From Phycisphaerae bacterium (GTDB lineage Bacteria > Planctomycetota > Phycisphaerae > UBA1845), in NCBI GenBank assembly GCA_029260015.1, contig JAJDEB010000014.1, forward strand, positions 1 through 64,000: DNA of 64,000 nt, in the 5' to 3' direction. The notes below the pieces were generated by a model, which was not told the origin of the DNA, searched no databases, and was given only the letters and a program-made list of their open reading frames with translations. Position 1 is the first letter of the stretch. Each line of letters opens with the position of its first letter. Of this stretch, positions 45,677 to 55,821 are shown one piece after another. Made by a program: the position numbers and the translations under genes.

Positions 45677-46144
45677 ATGCTTGCGTCGCATTTGAATATG
45701 CTCGGGGCGAATATCTTTCTGATCATCGGGGCGATCATTCTGGCGATCGTCGCGTTTGGGTTTCTGATCGCGCTTTGGACGGGTCTCAACTTTTGGACAT
45801 GGCGGCGCAGCGTCAAGCGTGCCGACGCCCAGCGACGCAAGGATCGCATCAACGACACCTGCCAACCTTTCCCACCGGCATCGCGCGGGTTGTGCTCGGT
45901 TTGTGAGACGGTTCATCCGGAGGTATACCACTTGCCAGACGGCACGCGCTTTTGCCCGAGGCACTACGCCGAATTGATCCAAACGCGCACGAAAGACACG
46001 CCCGACGAACGCATGATCACGCTCGAACGGTCGCTGGCCAACCTCGTGCGCAATGGAGAGATCACACCGATGGAAGCCGAAAAATGGGCGAATCACCCGA
46101 TGGCTCTGCTCGACGAACTGCAGCGCGGCGAACGTGACAAATAG
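45677..46144 (+). CDS. Membrane-anchored Cys-rich small protein
   Basis: An N-terminal membrane segment (NIFLIIGAIILAIVAFGFLIAL) is followed by a basic stretch RRSVKRADAQRRKDR and then CSVCETVHPEVYHLPDGTRFCPRHY, a possible zinc site with three Cys and two His. The last 60 residues are helical and acidic. ATG at 45677 has GGAGG 14 nt upstream, which is long; ATG at 45698 is an alternative. No known family. Confidence 0.6.
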   Translation: MLASHLNMLGANIFLIIGAIILAIVAFGFLIALWTGLNFWTWRRSVKRADAQRRKDRINDTCQPFPPASRGLCSVCETVHPEVYHLPDGTRFCPRHYAELIQTRTKDTPDERMITLERSLANLVRNGEITPMEAEKWANHPMALLDELQRGERDK

Positions 46145-46488
46145 TGGCACAACCGCGTTCCCAATCCTGAGAACGCGCATTCGCGAATCATGCGTTCACT
46201 CAAATTGAACTCGCGGCAAAATACCTAAATTACCAATAATGGTTCATCCGATAAGAATGCTGTGGCGGCTTGTTTGGAGAAAGCGGGCGGTCACACGTCT
46301 GGAACCCAGATCCATGTGTCAGACCTAGGTGCAAGGCACATTGGCTTACAGGTCAGGGACGACTGGACGACATCGCAAGGATGCGAAAGGGAAGCCGCGC
46401 AACGTTTCAAGGTCTCGTTGATTTCATCGAGATTTCAGAACGAAGCGTGGCTTCTCTATTTTTTACCACGCGCGGGAATGACGAATCA
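46145..46488. other. Intergenic with a half REP element
   Basis: Contains ACGCGCGGGAATGACG near 46469-46484, the right half of the GTCATTCCCGCG repeat family without its partner. No gene seen; the open frame across it is the antisense of the HD-GYP gene's end. Confidence 0.5.
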
Positions 46489-48525
46489 CTAGCTGCCTGC
46501 CACTGCGCCTTTGGCTTTGGTTTCCAACTCTTTTCGCTTGGCTTTGAGATAACGTCGTGCAGATGCGATGCCTTCGCGATTGGAACTAAAGCGATGCTGC
46601 GTGATGTCGCTAAAGGCCCGGACAGCCAACCGCACATGCTTGCCGTTTCCTTCCACAGCCTTCGAGACGTAGTTGAAACCGCTCCAATCGTTCATCTGCC
46701 CCAGAGCACCAGCCGCATTGATTGCAATCTTTTCTTCCGGATCGTTGAGCAGAGTTCGAAGCGCCGAGGCGGCTTCGTAGATCTTGCCGATACCAACAGC
46801 GAAGATCGCCCGCTCGCGAATGTCGGCATCCGCATCGTGTAGCAAATCAACCAACGCGCCGCGCGTCGCCCGCCCGCCCATCGCGGGCATGATGTCGATC
46901 GCCTTGATCCGAACGGGTTTGTCGTTTGACATCGAAAGCGCGATCACGACTTGTTGAGCTGAGATCGACTGATCGTGCTTCTGAGCAATGGTCTCAAGTT
47001 GCGCAATCGCCGACGTGATATCGCTGCGGCGGTCGGATTCGCTCGCGGTTGCCCCTTCTACAGCTGAAGTTTTCGCAGCGTCGTCACCCTCCGTTGTGCA
47101 GACTGGAACATATCCACCCATCGGAATCACATCGGTTTGCTCGTGAATGGATTGCTCGCTGATGCGTCCGAGAAATCGAAGGCCAACTTTGTAAACGTTT
47201 TCCTCGTGGCGGCGCGACCATGACACCATCGTCTTGAGCCACTCGAAATGACCTGCGACTTTGACACGAACGTTTAATATTTCACCACGATACAAGGGGT
47301 GGGCGCTCAGGATGCACATGCCGCCACGCGATATATCAAAAACGCATGCCCCGAATTCCCCGATGCCTGATTCGGCTTTGCTCAGCGAACCGGCGTGAAG
47401 ACAACGAACCACCGACGTGCCCCGACAGCGATGGCGCGGGCGACGTTGATTTACCGATAGTCGCCCAGCACGTTTGAGGGCATTTTCGTGGCGCGCGGAC
47501 AAATCTTCTTCGCCCTCATCCGTACCGTCAGGGGTTCGTTCGCTTGATCGAACGGCGGCTTCCTTCTTCTCGCAAAGACTCGTCCAACATTTGAGCATGT
47601 CGGCGTCGAACTGGCGATTGGCTTGATAGCCCATGACACGGTTGGCTTCTGCGATACCGAGTTGCGATCGATAAGCCCGCGGACCGATCATCGCATGAAA
47701 CGTATCGACGATGCTCAGAGCGCGCGAACCTGCGAGAATCTCGTTCCCAGAAATACCCAACGGATAACCGCGTCCATCAATCCGCTCGTGGTGCTGCAAG
47801 ATAAACTGCCGCGAGACAGCCGGGATGCTCTCGTCGTCACCGATCAGTCGCACACTTTCAATCGGATGCTGCTGCAACAGGAGCACTTCTTCTTGCGAAA
47901 GCGGACCGGGGCGGTTCAAAATCTCGACCGGAATCGAAAGCTTGCCGATATCGTGCAGCATGCCGGCAAGGCCCAGCGCCCGAAGCAATTTCTCATCGCT
48001 TCCGAAGAGTTCATATCCAAACAGAATCGCCAACGTCGAAACCATCTGCATGTGGGCTGCCGTCGAACGTTCGTGGCCGGCCATCTGAAATAGATGCCCC
48101 GCAATGCGAGCGTCACCGGTCACACTTGCAAGAATGCTCTCAACCAGATTGCTGGCCCGCGTGAGACTTTCCTTGGATGCGGATGATTCCAGTAGGCTCT
48201 TCGCCGCCGATGTTCCGGCGGTATGGACGATTTCGGCTTTGTCGACAGCCGGAAGGCTTGGATTCTTGAGAATCGTATCGATCCGACTCTCGATCGATTT
48301 TTCGAACTCAAGCAACTCGTCACTGCGGACAAGGATCGTCGAGACGCCACTCTCAAGCAGGCGACTCAGATCCGGACCCTTGCCACCGTGCGCAGAATCG
48401 GAGTAGAACACCGGCCCCTTGCCATCCGCCGACGGCAGGTAGACTTCGATGTTACTACCGTCTTCGTTCGCTAGTGCGCGGACCGCCGACGTCGGCAACT
48501 TCGCAAAGTTTGGTTGGTCTGACAT
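46489..48525 (-). CDS. HD-GYP, PilZ and HEAT-repeat signalling protein
   Basis: Residues 140-300 form an HD-GYP domain with HDIGK (191-195) and HHERIDGRGYP, a complete active site of c-di-GMP phosphodiesterases. A PilZ domain follows (about 355-455), with an Arg-rich entry (RPRHRCR) and DISRGGMCILS, which bind c-di-GMP, then HEAT-like repeats (about 500-640; e.g. RGALVDLLHDADADIRERAIFAVG split over two helices). So the protein may hydrolyse and sense the same messenger and use the HEAT part to bind a partner. No membrane segment. 678 residues. It stands alone. Confidence 0.88.
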   Translation of the reverse strand: MSDQPNFAKLPTSAVRALANEDGSNIEVYLPSADGKGPVFYSDSAHGGKGPDLSRLLESGVSTILVRSDELLEFEKSIESRIDTILKNPSLPAVDKAEIVHTAGTSAAKSLLESSASKESLTRASNLVESILASVTGDARIAGHLFQMAGHERSTAAHMQMVSTLAILFGYELFGSDEKLLRALGLAGMLHDIGKLSIPVEILNRPGPLSQEEVLLLQQHPIESVRLIGDDESIPAVSRQFILQHHERIDGRGYPLGISGNEILAGSRALSIVDTFHAMIGPRAYRSQLGIAEANRVMGYQANRQFDADMLKCWTSLCEKKEAAVRSSERTPDGTDEGEEDLSARHENALKRAGRLSVNQRRPRHRCRGTSVVRCLHAGSLSKAESGIGEFGACVFDISRGGMCILSAHPLYRGEILNVRVKVAGHFEWLKTMVSWSRRHEENVYKVGLRFLGRISEQSIHEQTDVIPMGGYVPVCTTEGDDAAKTSAVEGATASESDRRSDITSAIAQLETIAQKHDQSISAQQVVIALSMSNDKPVRIKAIDIMPAMGGRATRGALVDLLHDADADIRERAIFAVGIGKIYEAASALRTLLNDPEEKIAINAAGALGQMNDWSGFNYVSKAVEGNGKHVRLAVRAFSDITQHRFSSNREGIASARRYLKAKRKELETKAKGAVAGS

Positions 48526-48728
48526 GTGCCGGCCCCAAAGTTTCGCAGTGCGGGTTTATCGTTCTCCAATACCACCCGACAAACCAATATTTACGATTCC
48601 CCGACGCGCACAGCAAAACAAGCGAGATTCGCGCGTGTCCGATACTCGGCTGAACCTTCATCAGCAACGCCAAATCAACGGCGTTGTTCGCTACCGTTTG
48701 CTGACGTTCAATGTGATATGACATACGA

Positions 48729-48811
48729 GTAGGGTCCGCTGTGCGGACCGAAATGCGACGAGTTGATTCATACTTGTATCAATGAACAACGGTCCGCCAA
48801 GCGGACCCTAC
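48729..48811. repeat. Palindromic REP pair, GGTCCGC type, copy 2
   Basis: Left arm GTAGGGTCCGCTGTGCGGAC and right arm GTCCGCCAAGCGGACCCTAC, 41 nt apart. It lies just after the spoVR stop and may also end that operon. Confidence 0.88.
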
Positions 48812-48817
48812 ATTGAA

Positions 48818-50401
48818 TCAACCAACGGTAACGAAAGAGTTGCTTGGCAATGGTGTCTCTTCATCAATGCTGTGCTGCGTGGATTGCTCACCGTCGAAGC
48901 TGAAGAGGATCGGGTCGTCGTCGATGATCGTTTCGATGTGGACGGGCCGGCGCCACAAACGGTAGAGCGCTTTGAGCGTTTCCTTGGCGTACTTGATATC
49001 GAGGTCGATCTCGCCATGCCGATGCCCGAGGTACAGCTCGCCGCGATTGCGATAGTTGCCGTCGAGAACGTAGATATACGGCCGGGCGTGGTTGGTCAGC
49101 ATGAACAACATCTGGTGCTTGATGCGGTCAAAGTCGCGATTGACGACAACCATTCGCCCAGTGGCTGGGTCGTAGCGATAGTGAAACAACTTCTGCTCTT
49201 CGACGAACTCGGGCGTTAAGAATTCATCTAAGAAAGTGACGTCGTTGTAGATCGAGCGCACCTGATAAATTTTCTCGCGCCCCGGCGATCCGCGTCCGAC
49301 CACGCGACCAGCTGGCGCTTTGCTCTTGCCCCAATTTCGACGTGTGTGCATGTCGTCGCAGGCGTCGTACTCCGGTCCGTAGCGCCCGGTGTTCCAGCGT
49401 TTTTCGACATCTCTCAGCAACTCGATGCCAAGTTTGTACGGATTCAATCGACCCGGGCTGGTCGCCAGCGTACCCGAATGGTGATCGCAATAGGTGATCA
49501 ACTCTTCGGCTTGCAGGCAGTAGCGCGTCATGATGGTCGAGTGCCAATAGCTTGCCCAACCTTCGTTAAGAATCTTGGTCTGTCCCTGCGGTGCAAAGTA
49601 ATATGCCTCTTGGCGGACGATCGAGAGAATGTCGGCTTCCCAATCCTTCAGCGGCGCATTCTCGAGTATAAACAAGAGCACGTCGCGCATCGGATGACTT
49701 GGCACCGACGACGCGCTGCGCCCATCTTCCGCTTGTCTGAGGCGCAATTCTTCGTCGACAGTCACCGGCGGATTGATATAACGATCCATGTACGATTTCG
49801 CCGGATACTTATCACCGTCTATGGATTCCTTTTCACCGCGTTCGTGCTTGGCTGCCCGCTGCTTGACCGCCGATCGACTGTCGCGCCGCTGCATGAATAC
49901 CGAATGCGGATCGATCAGGTTTTCGACGGACAGGCAGGTGTCGATGAACTCCTCAACCGGGTCCAGCCCGTGGCGCGAAATGTATCGACGGACGCGCGTG
50001 GCATGGTTGGCCATGTCGTCCATCATCCGGCGGTTCGTCTTGGAAAACCATTGGTTGTTCTTGAAGAAATCGCAGTGACCATAGACGTGTGCGATGACGG
50101 TCTTTTGATCGACGAGGGCGTTGTCGCGAAGGAGGTACGCGTAGCACGGGTCATTGTTGATGACCATTTCGTAAATCTTGCCGAGCCCGTAAGTGTGTTG
50201 CTTGCGAAGGCGGTCGTACTCCATCCCGAATCGCCAGTGCGGATAGCGCTGCGGAAATCCACCATACGCAGCCACCTGACTCATCTCGTCGCTTTCGAGC
50301 ATCTCGAAGATCGTCGGGTAGAAATCCAGGCCTTCCAGGCGCGCGTACTCCGCGATGGATTCGGCATACTCGGCCAGGATTTTCGGAAGAACCCGTCTCA
50401 T
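48818..50401 (-). CDS. spoVR: SpoVR family protein
   Basis: The protein has the SpoVR core: FYPTIFEMLESDEMSQVAAY, FPQRYPHWRFGMEYDRLRKQ, GKIYEMVINNDPCYAYLL, VIAHVYGHCDFFKNN and EGWASYWHSTIM. E. coli YcgB and Bacillus SpoVR belong here; the molecular role is unknown, but it is linked to stress and spore cortex formation. 527 residues is a normal length. Third gene of the prkA-yhbH-spoVR operon, 32 nt after yhbH. Confidence 0.92.
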   Translation of the reverse strand: MRRVLPKILAEYAESIAEYARLEGLDFYPTIFEMLESDEMSQVAAYGGFPQRYPHWRFGMEYDRLRKQHTYGLGKIYEMVINNDPCYAYLLRDNALVDQKTVIAHVYGHCDFFKNNQWFSKTNRRMMDDMANHATRVRRYISRHGLDPVEEFIDTCLSVENLIDPHSVFMQRRDSRSAVKQRAAKHERGEKESIDGDKYPAKSYMDRYINPPVTVDEELRLRQAEDGRSASSVPSHPMRDVLLFILENAPLKDWEADILSIVRQEAYYFAPQGQTKILNEGWASYWHSTIMTRYCLQAEELITYCDHHSGTLATSPGRLNPYKLGIELLRDVEKRWNTGRYGPEYDACDDMHTRRNWGKSKAPAGRVVGRGSPGREKIYQVRSIYNDVTFLDEFLTPEFVEEQKLFHYRYDPATGRMVVVNRDFDRIKHQMLFMLTNHARPYIYVLDGNYRNRGELYLGHRHGEIDLDIKYAKETLKALYRLWRRPVHIETIIDDDPILFSFDGEQSTQHSIDEETPLPSNSFVTVG

Positions 50402-50433
50402 CTCAATCGCTCAATCGAAGAATCATCCTTGGA

Positions 50434-51525
50434 CTATTGGCCGCTCATGAAAAATGTCTTGATGCTGTCGTAAATATCGTCTTTCGTGTTGACTCTCGAC
50501 GTGACCAGGTTGTCGATGTCAGGCAAATGCTCATGCAGGACGTTGATGAAGTTACCGCTGCCATACGCACTGGCCACCTGGCAATATCCGAACAGATTGA
50601 TCTGTGGCAGCAGAACTTCTGAAAGCATCCGACAGCATTCGCGACTGTCCGATTCGCTGCTGTTGTCACCATCGGAGAAGTGAAACAGGTAAACGTTCCA
50701 CTCGTTGGCGTCGTACGTCGTTTCCAGCAAGTCCTTCGCCAACCGAAACGCACTTGAAATACGCGTTCCTCCGTCTTCGCGCAACCTAAAGAACGTCTCG
50801 CGGTCCACCTCGCCAGCCCGAACGTCGTGTACGATGTAGCGACTTTCGATGCCCTGATAGTTCCGCCGCAACCACGCATCGATCCAGAATGCTTCCAACC
50901 GCACCAGTTCTTTCTGCTCGCTGCCCATCGAACCGGATACGTCCATCATGTAAATAATGACCGCGTTGGATTGCGGACTTCTGACGGTTTTCCAGCTTCG
51001 ATAAACCTTGTCACCGCGTTCAAAAATGATTCGCGGACGGGCGGGGTCATAGGCTCCGCTCATGATCTGACGGCGCAACGCTTTGCGAAACGTTCGTTTG
51101 AAGTGCCTGAGCGATTCGGGTCCGGATTGGCGGATGCCCGTATAGCGATCGCGCTGGGAAGTGATGTTCTTGCGGCCGCGTGGTTGAATGCGGGGCAGTA
51201 GCAACTCTTCGCCGAGAATGTCGGCTAACTCGTCAAGCCCGACTTCGACTTCAAGGATGTGGCGACCTTCCTGCGTACCGCCCGGCCCCATTCCTTCACC
51301 GCTGCCGACTTCATCACCGGGTTGACCGTCTCCACTGCCGACACCGGCATCGCTGTTGTCGCCGTAACGGAATCGAGGCGTGTCGATGTTGCCCACGGGA
51401 ATGCTGATGGAGCGCTTCCCCTCGCGGCCCAGAAGCTCACCCTGGGAAAGAAACTTCCGCAAATCTTTGCGGATTTTCCCTTTGACGATCTGTCGAAATC
51501 GTTGGTGGTCCTTGGCGATCTTCAT
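50434..51525 (-). CDS. yhbH: YeaH/YhbH family protein (DUF444)
   Basis: The N-terminal part (DHQRFRQIVKGKIRKDLRKF) and the von Willebrand A-like core with IIYMMDVSGSMGSEQKELV (MIDAS-type DxSxS) and the later EDGGTRISSAFRLAKDLLE mark YhbH/YeaH. The MIDAS motif suggests a metal-dependent partner contact, perhaps with PrkA or SpoVR. 363 residues. Middle gene of the operon, 89 nt after prkA. Confidence 0.92.
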   Translation of the reverse strand: MKIAKDHQRFRQIVKGKIRKDLRKFLSQGELLGREGKRSISIPVGNIDTPRFRYGDNSDAGVGSGDGQPGDEVGSGEGMGPGGTQEGRHILEVEVGLDELADILGEELLLPRIQPRGRKNITSQRDRYTGIRQSGPESLRHFKRTFRKALRRQIMSGAYDPARPRIIFERGDKVYRSWKTVRSPQSNAVIIYMMDVSGSMGSEQKELVRLEAFWIDAWLRRNYQGIESRYIVHDVRAGEVDRETFFRLREDGGTRISSAFRLAKDLLETTYDANEWNVYLFHFSDGDNSSESDSRECCRMLSEVLLPQINLFGYCQVASAYGSGNFINVLHEHLPDIDNLVTSRVNTKDDIYDSIKTFFMSGQ

Positions 51526-51614
51526 GGCGCTTATTCATATCCCCCTGGCCTCAACCACGCGGCGATTCGCAATCCGTTGCCGATGCTTCGCCCCCGTCGG
51601 TTCGACGCGTAGGT

Positions 51615-53675
51615 TTATTCGTTGCCTTCGGCATCGCCCCGTGCAAAAATGCTGGCGACATAGTTGAGCACATCCGTCGCGCTCGTTTCGTTGTAGCCGA
51701 AATACTTAATAAGACGCTGCTTGACGACATCGATCTTGGCCTGCGTTTCGTCATCGACGACGCCCGACACCACGTTCTTGAGTTTGATCGTGTCGCGTTG
51801 ATCTTCAAAGAGCTTCAGTTCAAGCGCCTTGTGCAAACGGGCATTGGTTTGATACTCAAACCGCTTGCCGTCGAGCGACAACGCCCCGATGTAGTTCATG
51901 ATTTCCTGACGGAAGTCGTCCTTGCGCGATTCGGGGATATCGATCTTCTCTTCGATCGAACGCATCAGCCGCTCATCCGGTTCCTCATCCTTACCGGTGT
52001 ATTTGTTGCGGACTTTTTCGTGTTGCGTGTAGGCTCGGACGTTTTCGATGTAGTTTGAGCACAACCGCTTGATGGCGTCCTCGTCGGCGCTGATCGCACG
52101 CTGCACTTCGCTCTTTAAGATGTCCTCGTATTCTTCCTTCACCATGCCCAATAGCTCGCGGTAGCGCTTCTTGAGTTCCTCATCGTTAATCAGACTGTGA
52201 TGCGATAAGCCGCTCTCCAGTTCGTTCATCACCATGAACGGATTGACGCAGCGCTCTTCCTGGGCCTGATCGGATACCAGGGCATTTGAAATCTTGTCTT
52301 GAATGTAACGCGGCGAGATGCCCTGCATGCCTTCGCGCGGGGCTTCATCACGCAGTTCGCGAACGGAGTCTTCCGTAAAGTTCGGAATGGTGCGGCCGTT
52401 ATAGAGTTTGAGCTTCTGCATCAACGACAAACCGGCTTTCTTAGGCTCCTCCAAACGCGTCAAAACCGCCCACATCGCGGCTGTCTCCAAGGTATGCGGA
52501 GCGATATGAACGCCTCGAATCTTGTCCTTATTGAAATCCTTGTCGTAAATCTTGATCTCGTCAGCCAGCTTGATGTTGTACGGAACGTCGATGCGAATCG
52601 TGCGGTCGCGGAACGCTTCCATAAGCTCATTGGCTTGCAGCTTCTTGTATTCCGGCTCATTGGTGTGACCGATGATGACTTCGTCGATGTCGGTCTGGGC
52701 GAATTTCTTAGGCTTGATCGAATGCTCCTGCGACGCGCCAAGTAAGTCATAGAGAAATGCCACGTCCAGCTTCAACACTTCGATAAACTCAACTATGCCG
52801 CGATTGGCAACGTTCAATTCTCCGTCAAAGTTAAACGCCCGCGGATCGCTGTCACTGCCATACTCTGCGATCTTGCGATAATTGATGTCACCAGTCAGTT
52901 CGGTCGAATCCTGGTTCTTCTCATCCTTCGGTTGGAACGTGCCAATTCCGCGACGGTCCTTCTCCGACAGAATCAATCGCTGCACCACGATGTGGTCCAT
53001 CACCTTCGTCCAATCGCCGTCGTACTTTACCTGCAAATCATCGAACATCTTTCGACAGAACGGATCGAGATGCCCTTCCATGCGGATGCGACGATTCTCA
53101 GGCAAGTCGCCATTGATGCGATCAAGCACTTCGGCTCGGGCTTCGAGCGGAATTAGTTTCAGCGGTTCTTCATGCATCGGGCACGGATAGAGTTGCTCGG
53201 TCCCGTCCGCATTGGGAATCTTCCACGAAAACGTATACGCAGCCCCCTCTTCCAGCTTCGAGTACTGTTCGATCCCGCGCTTCAGCAGACGCACGATCGT
53301 GCTCTTCGACGAACCCACCGGACCGTGCAACAACAGAATCCGGCGCTCCGTGCCATAGCCATAAGCAGCCGACCGAAATACGTCGACCAGATTCATCAAC
53401 GTCTTGTCAAGACCGAAGATGCCGTCGGCCCCGTTGTTGATCGTGTCGGAAAAGAAGTTGTAACGAATCATGTCCTCCCGATTAACCTTGTAGCGCTCGG
53501 TGCCATAGTGGAGGATCATGTCGTATAGACGTTGGAATGCGTTTCGGGCGATGGATGGATTCTTCGCGACCAAATCCAAATAATCCCAGATGGTGCCCTT
53601 CCAGTGCTGATCGTGGAAGCGCTTCACGTCGATCTTATTATTGATAAGGTCGATCAGTTCAGTTTTGCTCGCCAT
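51615..53675 (-). CDS. prkA: PrkA/YeaG serine protein kinase
   Basis: Walker A is [11 protein letters not shown] (residues 117-127) within an AAA-type domain, and the C-terminal region has the PrkA-specific helical domain (e.g. [20 protein letters not shown] in part). PrkA/YeaG phosphorylates or degrades protein substrates under nutrient stress; recent work suggests an AAA+ protease-like activity in some. GGAGGT lies 8 nt before ATG. First gene of the operon; an 18-bp tandem repeat lies just upstream. Confidence 0.93.
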   Translation of the reverse strand: MASKTELIDLINNKIDVKRFHDQHWKGTIWDYLDLVAKNPSIARNAFQRLYDMILHYGTERYKVNREDMIRYNFFSDTINNGADGIFGLDKTLMNLVDVFRSAAYGYGTERRILLLHGPVGSSKSTIVRLLKRGIEQYSKLEEGAAYTFSWKIPNADGTEQLYPCPMHEEPLKLIPLEARAEVLDRINGDLPENRRIRMEGHLDPFCRKMFDDLQVKYDGDWTKVMDHIVVQRLILSEKDRRGIGTFQPKDEKNQDSTELTGDINYRKIAEYGSDSDPRAFNFDGELNVANRGIVEFIEVLKLDVAFLYDLLGASQEHSIKPKKFAQTDIDEVIIGHTNEPEYKKLQANELMEAFRDRTIRIDVPYNIKLADEIKIYDKDFNKDKIRGVHIAPHTLETAAMWAVLTRLEEPKKAGLSLMQKLKLYNGRTIPNFTEDSVRELRDEAPREGMQGISPRYIQDKISNALVSDQAQEERCVNPFMVMNELESGLSHHSLINDEELKKRYRELLGMVKEEYEDILKSEVQRAISADEDAIKRLCSNYIENVRAYTQHEKVRNKYTGKDEEPDERLMRSIEEKIDIPESRKDDFRQEIMNYIGALSLDGKRFEYQTNARLHKALELKLFEDQRDTIKLKNVVSGVVDDETQAKIDVVKQRLIKYFGYNETSATDVLNYVASIFARGDAEGNE

Positions 53676-54111
53676 CGTTCAATACCTCCGAATTCAGCAT
53701 CGCCCTTTTCAAATGCAAAGCCCCATATCCCTGCATCGGCCCATACCCTCGCATCGGCATGACACCCTCAATGCATAAAGTGTTACGCGGAGCAATTTCG
53801 ACCCATCACGATAATTAGGCCCGGCAAGGCCTACGTCTACACAATTCCAGCATAGCTGGCACCAGAAACTTTCAATCTGACGGCATCGAATTGGTCCCGG
53901 TCTGTCACTCAATTCCAATGGGCTACCCCATTTCGATCCTAGCGCAGCACAGCCCACCAGTCAATCATCTGAGGCATGTAAGTTTCTGTCTAGTAACAAG
54001 ATAGCGATCGGTGCTATTGCAAGAATGGTGAGAATTGAACTTGACTTGGGGCCAATAACGCGGACGAGTCTCTGGACAAGTGATTCCGCTAACGCGGGTG
54101 TTTACGCGATC
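53676..54111. other. Intergenic with 18-bp tandem repeat before prkA
   Basis: CCATATCCCTGCATCGGC (53723-53740) and CCATACCCTCGCATCGGC (53741-53758) form a direct repeat 48-83 nt from the prkA start, a position suited to transcription or leader control. The rest is without visible structure except GCGATCTT/AAGATCGC (54106-54122), an inverted repeat over the pfkA stop codon. Confidence 0.5.
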
Positions 54112-55215
54112 TTAAAGATCGCTCGTGCCGAAACTAACCCCGATGGCCTTACTCGCGCGAATCAGCGGATCGTTAAGCGGGACGGTGCGCTGCTGGTCCG
54201 CGACGTCGGTGATAGGAACGCTCGAAAGTTCGGATTTCTGCATCACCACCAATCGATCAAACTGTTCCGACGCGATCAACTCGGTTGCATGGAATCCGAA
54301 TTGGGTGGCCAGCACACGGTCATAAGCGCATGGCGTACCACCCCGCTGCACATGGCCCAACACCGTCGCGCGGCATTCGAGACGCGTCTTCTCCTCAATC
54401 TGACGGGCAAGTTGCGTACTCACACCGCCCAATCGAATCGGGTCGGGCGAATCGACGACAATCTGATCAATCACGACGTCACCACCAATCGGCTTCGCCC
54501 CTTCAGCCACCGCAATGATCGTGAACGCTTTACCGCGTTTGCTGCGCGTCTTGCAGTAGTTGCACACGACATCGAGGTCAAAGGGTATCTCGGGAAGCAG
54601 GATGATATCCGCACCACTCGCCGCGCCTGCGTGAAGTGTCAGCCAACCCGCGTTTCGCCCCATCATTTCAACGAGCATCACCCGATGATGACTCGACGCG
54701 GTGGTATGGATCCGATCAAGTGCTTCCGTCGCGGTTTCAACTGCAGTTTGAAATCCGAACGTGACTTCCGTGTGCATCAGATCATTGTCAATCGTTTTGG
54801 GCACGCCGATGCAGCGAATCCCTGTCGTGACCAGATGCGACGCTCCGCTCATCGTGCCATCACCACCGATACAGACAATGACATCGAGCTCGCGCGCTGA
54901 AATATGTTCAACACATCGTGGAGTGACATCTTCAAAGACGGGCTTCCCGTCTTCATTGATACCAACTTTGAAGTTGGACGGGTCGGCTTTGTTGCTGGTA
55001 CCGAGGATCGTCCCACCCTGCGTCAAAATGTTCGACACGTCGGTCATCGTAAGCGGATGCATGCGATTGCGGATGATCCCAAGGAAGCCGTCCTCAATAC
55101 CGATGACCTCCCAACCGTGATCGTTGATCGCCGTCTTCGCCACGGCCCGAATCACCGCATTTAGTCCGGGGCAGTCACCACCACCGGTAAGAACTCCAAT
55201 CCGCTTGACGGCCAT
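54112..55215 (-). CDS. pfkA: 6-phosphofructokinase
   Basis: The product follows the PFK pattern: IGVLTGGGDCPGLNAVIRA, CIGGDGTMSGA, GVPKTIDNDL (catalytic Asp) and MLVEMMGRNAGWLTLHAG. The phosphoryl donor residues are mixed: Gly in GGDGT (ATP-type position 104 in E. coli) but Lys in PKTIDND (position 124, usual in PPi-type enzymes), so donor choice cannot be called. 367 residues. GGAG lies 7 nt before ATG, and three 18-bp direct repeats lie just upstream of that. Confidence 0.92.
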   Translation of the reverse strand: MAVKRIGVLTGGGDCPGLNAVIRAVAKTAINDHGWEVIGIEDGFLGIIRNRMHPLTMTDVSNILTQGGTILGTSNKADPSNFKVGINEDGKPVFEDVTPRCVEHISARELDVIVCIGGDGTMSGASHLVTTGIRCIGVPKTIDNDLMHTEVTFGFQTAVETATEALDRIHTTASSHHRVMLVEMMGRNAGWLTLHAGAASGADIILLPEIPFDLDVVCNYCKTRSKRGKAFTIIAVAEGAKPIGGDVVIDQIVVDSPDPIRLGGVSTQLARQIEEKTRLECRATVLGHVQRGGTPCAYDRVLATQFGFHATELIASEQFDRLVVMQKSELSSVPITDVADQQRTVPLNDPLIRASKAIGVSFGTSDL

Positions 55216-55227
55216 TCGTTTGTCTCC

Positions 55228-55281
55228 GTTGAACGATCACAGGGGGTTGAACGATCACAGTGGATTGAACGATCACAGTGA
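55228..55281 (-). repeat. Three 18-bp direct repeats before pfkA
   Basis: Plus-strand units GTTGAACGATCACAGGGG, GTTGAACGATCACAGTGG and ATTGAACGATCACAGTGA are contiguous, ending within 13 nt of the pfkA start and next to its ribosome site. They are in the leader or promoter and could bind a regulator or alter the mRNA start. They may also be a simple slippage product. Confidence 0.8.
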
Positions 55282-55345
55282 ACCTTCCGTTTTATCGTCC
55301 GACGGACCCCCCGTCCATCACCTTGAATCCCTTGACCGATCGAAG

Positions 55346-55753
55346 CTATCGATCACGAAGGCGTCTAACGAACTTCAGCCCGGACCACGTTTCGTCAACC
55401 GCACAAATCTTCACGTCAACCAACCCATGAGACAAACCGATCTCGCGGATGACGTCGCGCGTCAAATCTGATTCGACACCTGCGGTTTTCTTCGGCCAAC
55501 AAACCCAAAAAATGCCAGCCGGCACAAGAGACGCAGCAAGCCTTTCAAAACGTTTCTCAAGCTGAGCCCGCCGCGTCACAAAGAATTGAACAAAGTCAAT
55601 CGCCTTACCGACCCGTCCCAGCAACTTCACGCCTTCGGGCAGGCGACCCAAAGCCTTAGGATAATCGGAAGGCTCATCAAGAATCAGAACGCTGAAACCA
55701 TCCTTGATACCAAGCTTCTTGATCAAGGGGGTATTCGAGTAACCAGCAGGCAC
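55346..55753 (-). CDS. DUF3052 family protein
   Basis: AGYSNTPLIKKLGIKDGFSV, then VQFFVTRRAQLEKRFERL, IFWVCWPKKTAGVESDLT and VDVKICAVDETWSGLKFV match DUF3052 closely over its full length (about 135 residues). The fold recalls methyltransferase-like or YdhI-type small domains, but no function is known. Start GTG at 55753, with AGGAG at 9 nt. Cytosolic. Confidence 0.88.
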   Translation of the reverse strand: MPAGYSNTPLIKKLGIKDGFSVLILDEPSDYPKALGRLPEGVKLLGRVGKAIDFVQFFVTRRAQLEKRFERLAASLVPAGIFWVCWPKKTAGVESDLTRDVIREIGLSHGLVDVKICAVDETWSGLKFVRRLRDR

Positions 55754-55821
55754 GTTGTAATTCTCCTGAAGCAGGTTCTAAGTTCAGGCGCGTTTGAGAC
55801 TTGTTCGCACAAACTTAAACG

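Noticed and set aside
49346-50473. 375-codon plus-strand frame opposite spoVR
   Set aside because: spoVR has clear family motifs along its whole length; the antisense frame shows none.
55228-55281. CRISPR array
   Set aside because: Three contiguous 18-bp units without spacers.
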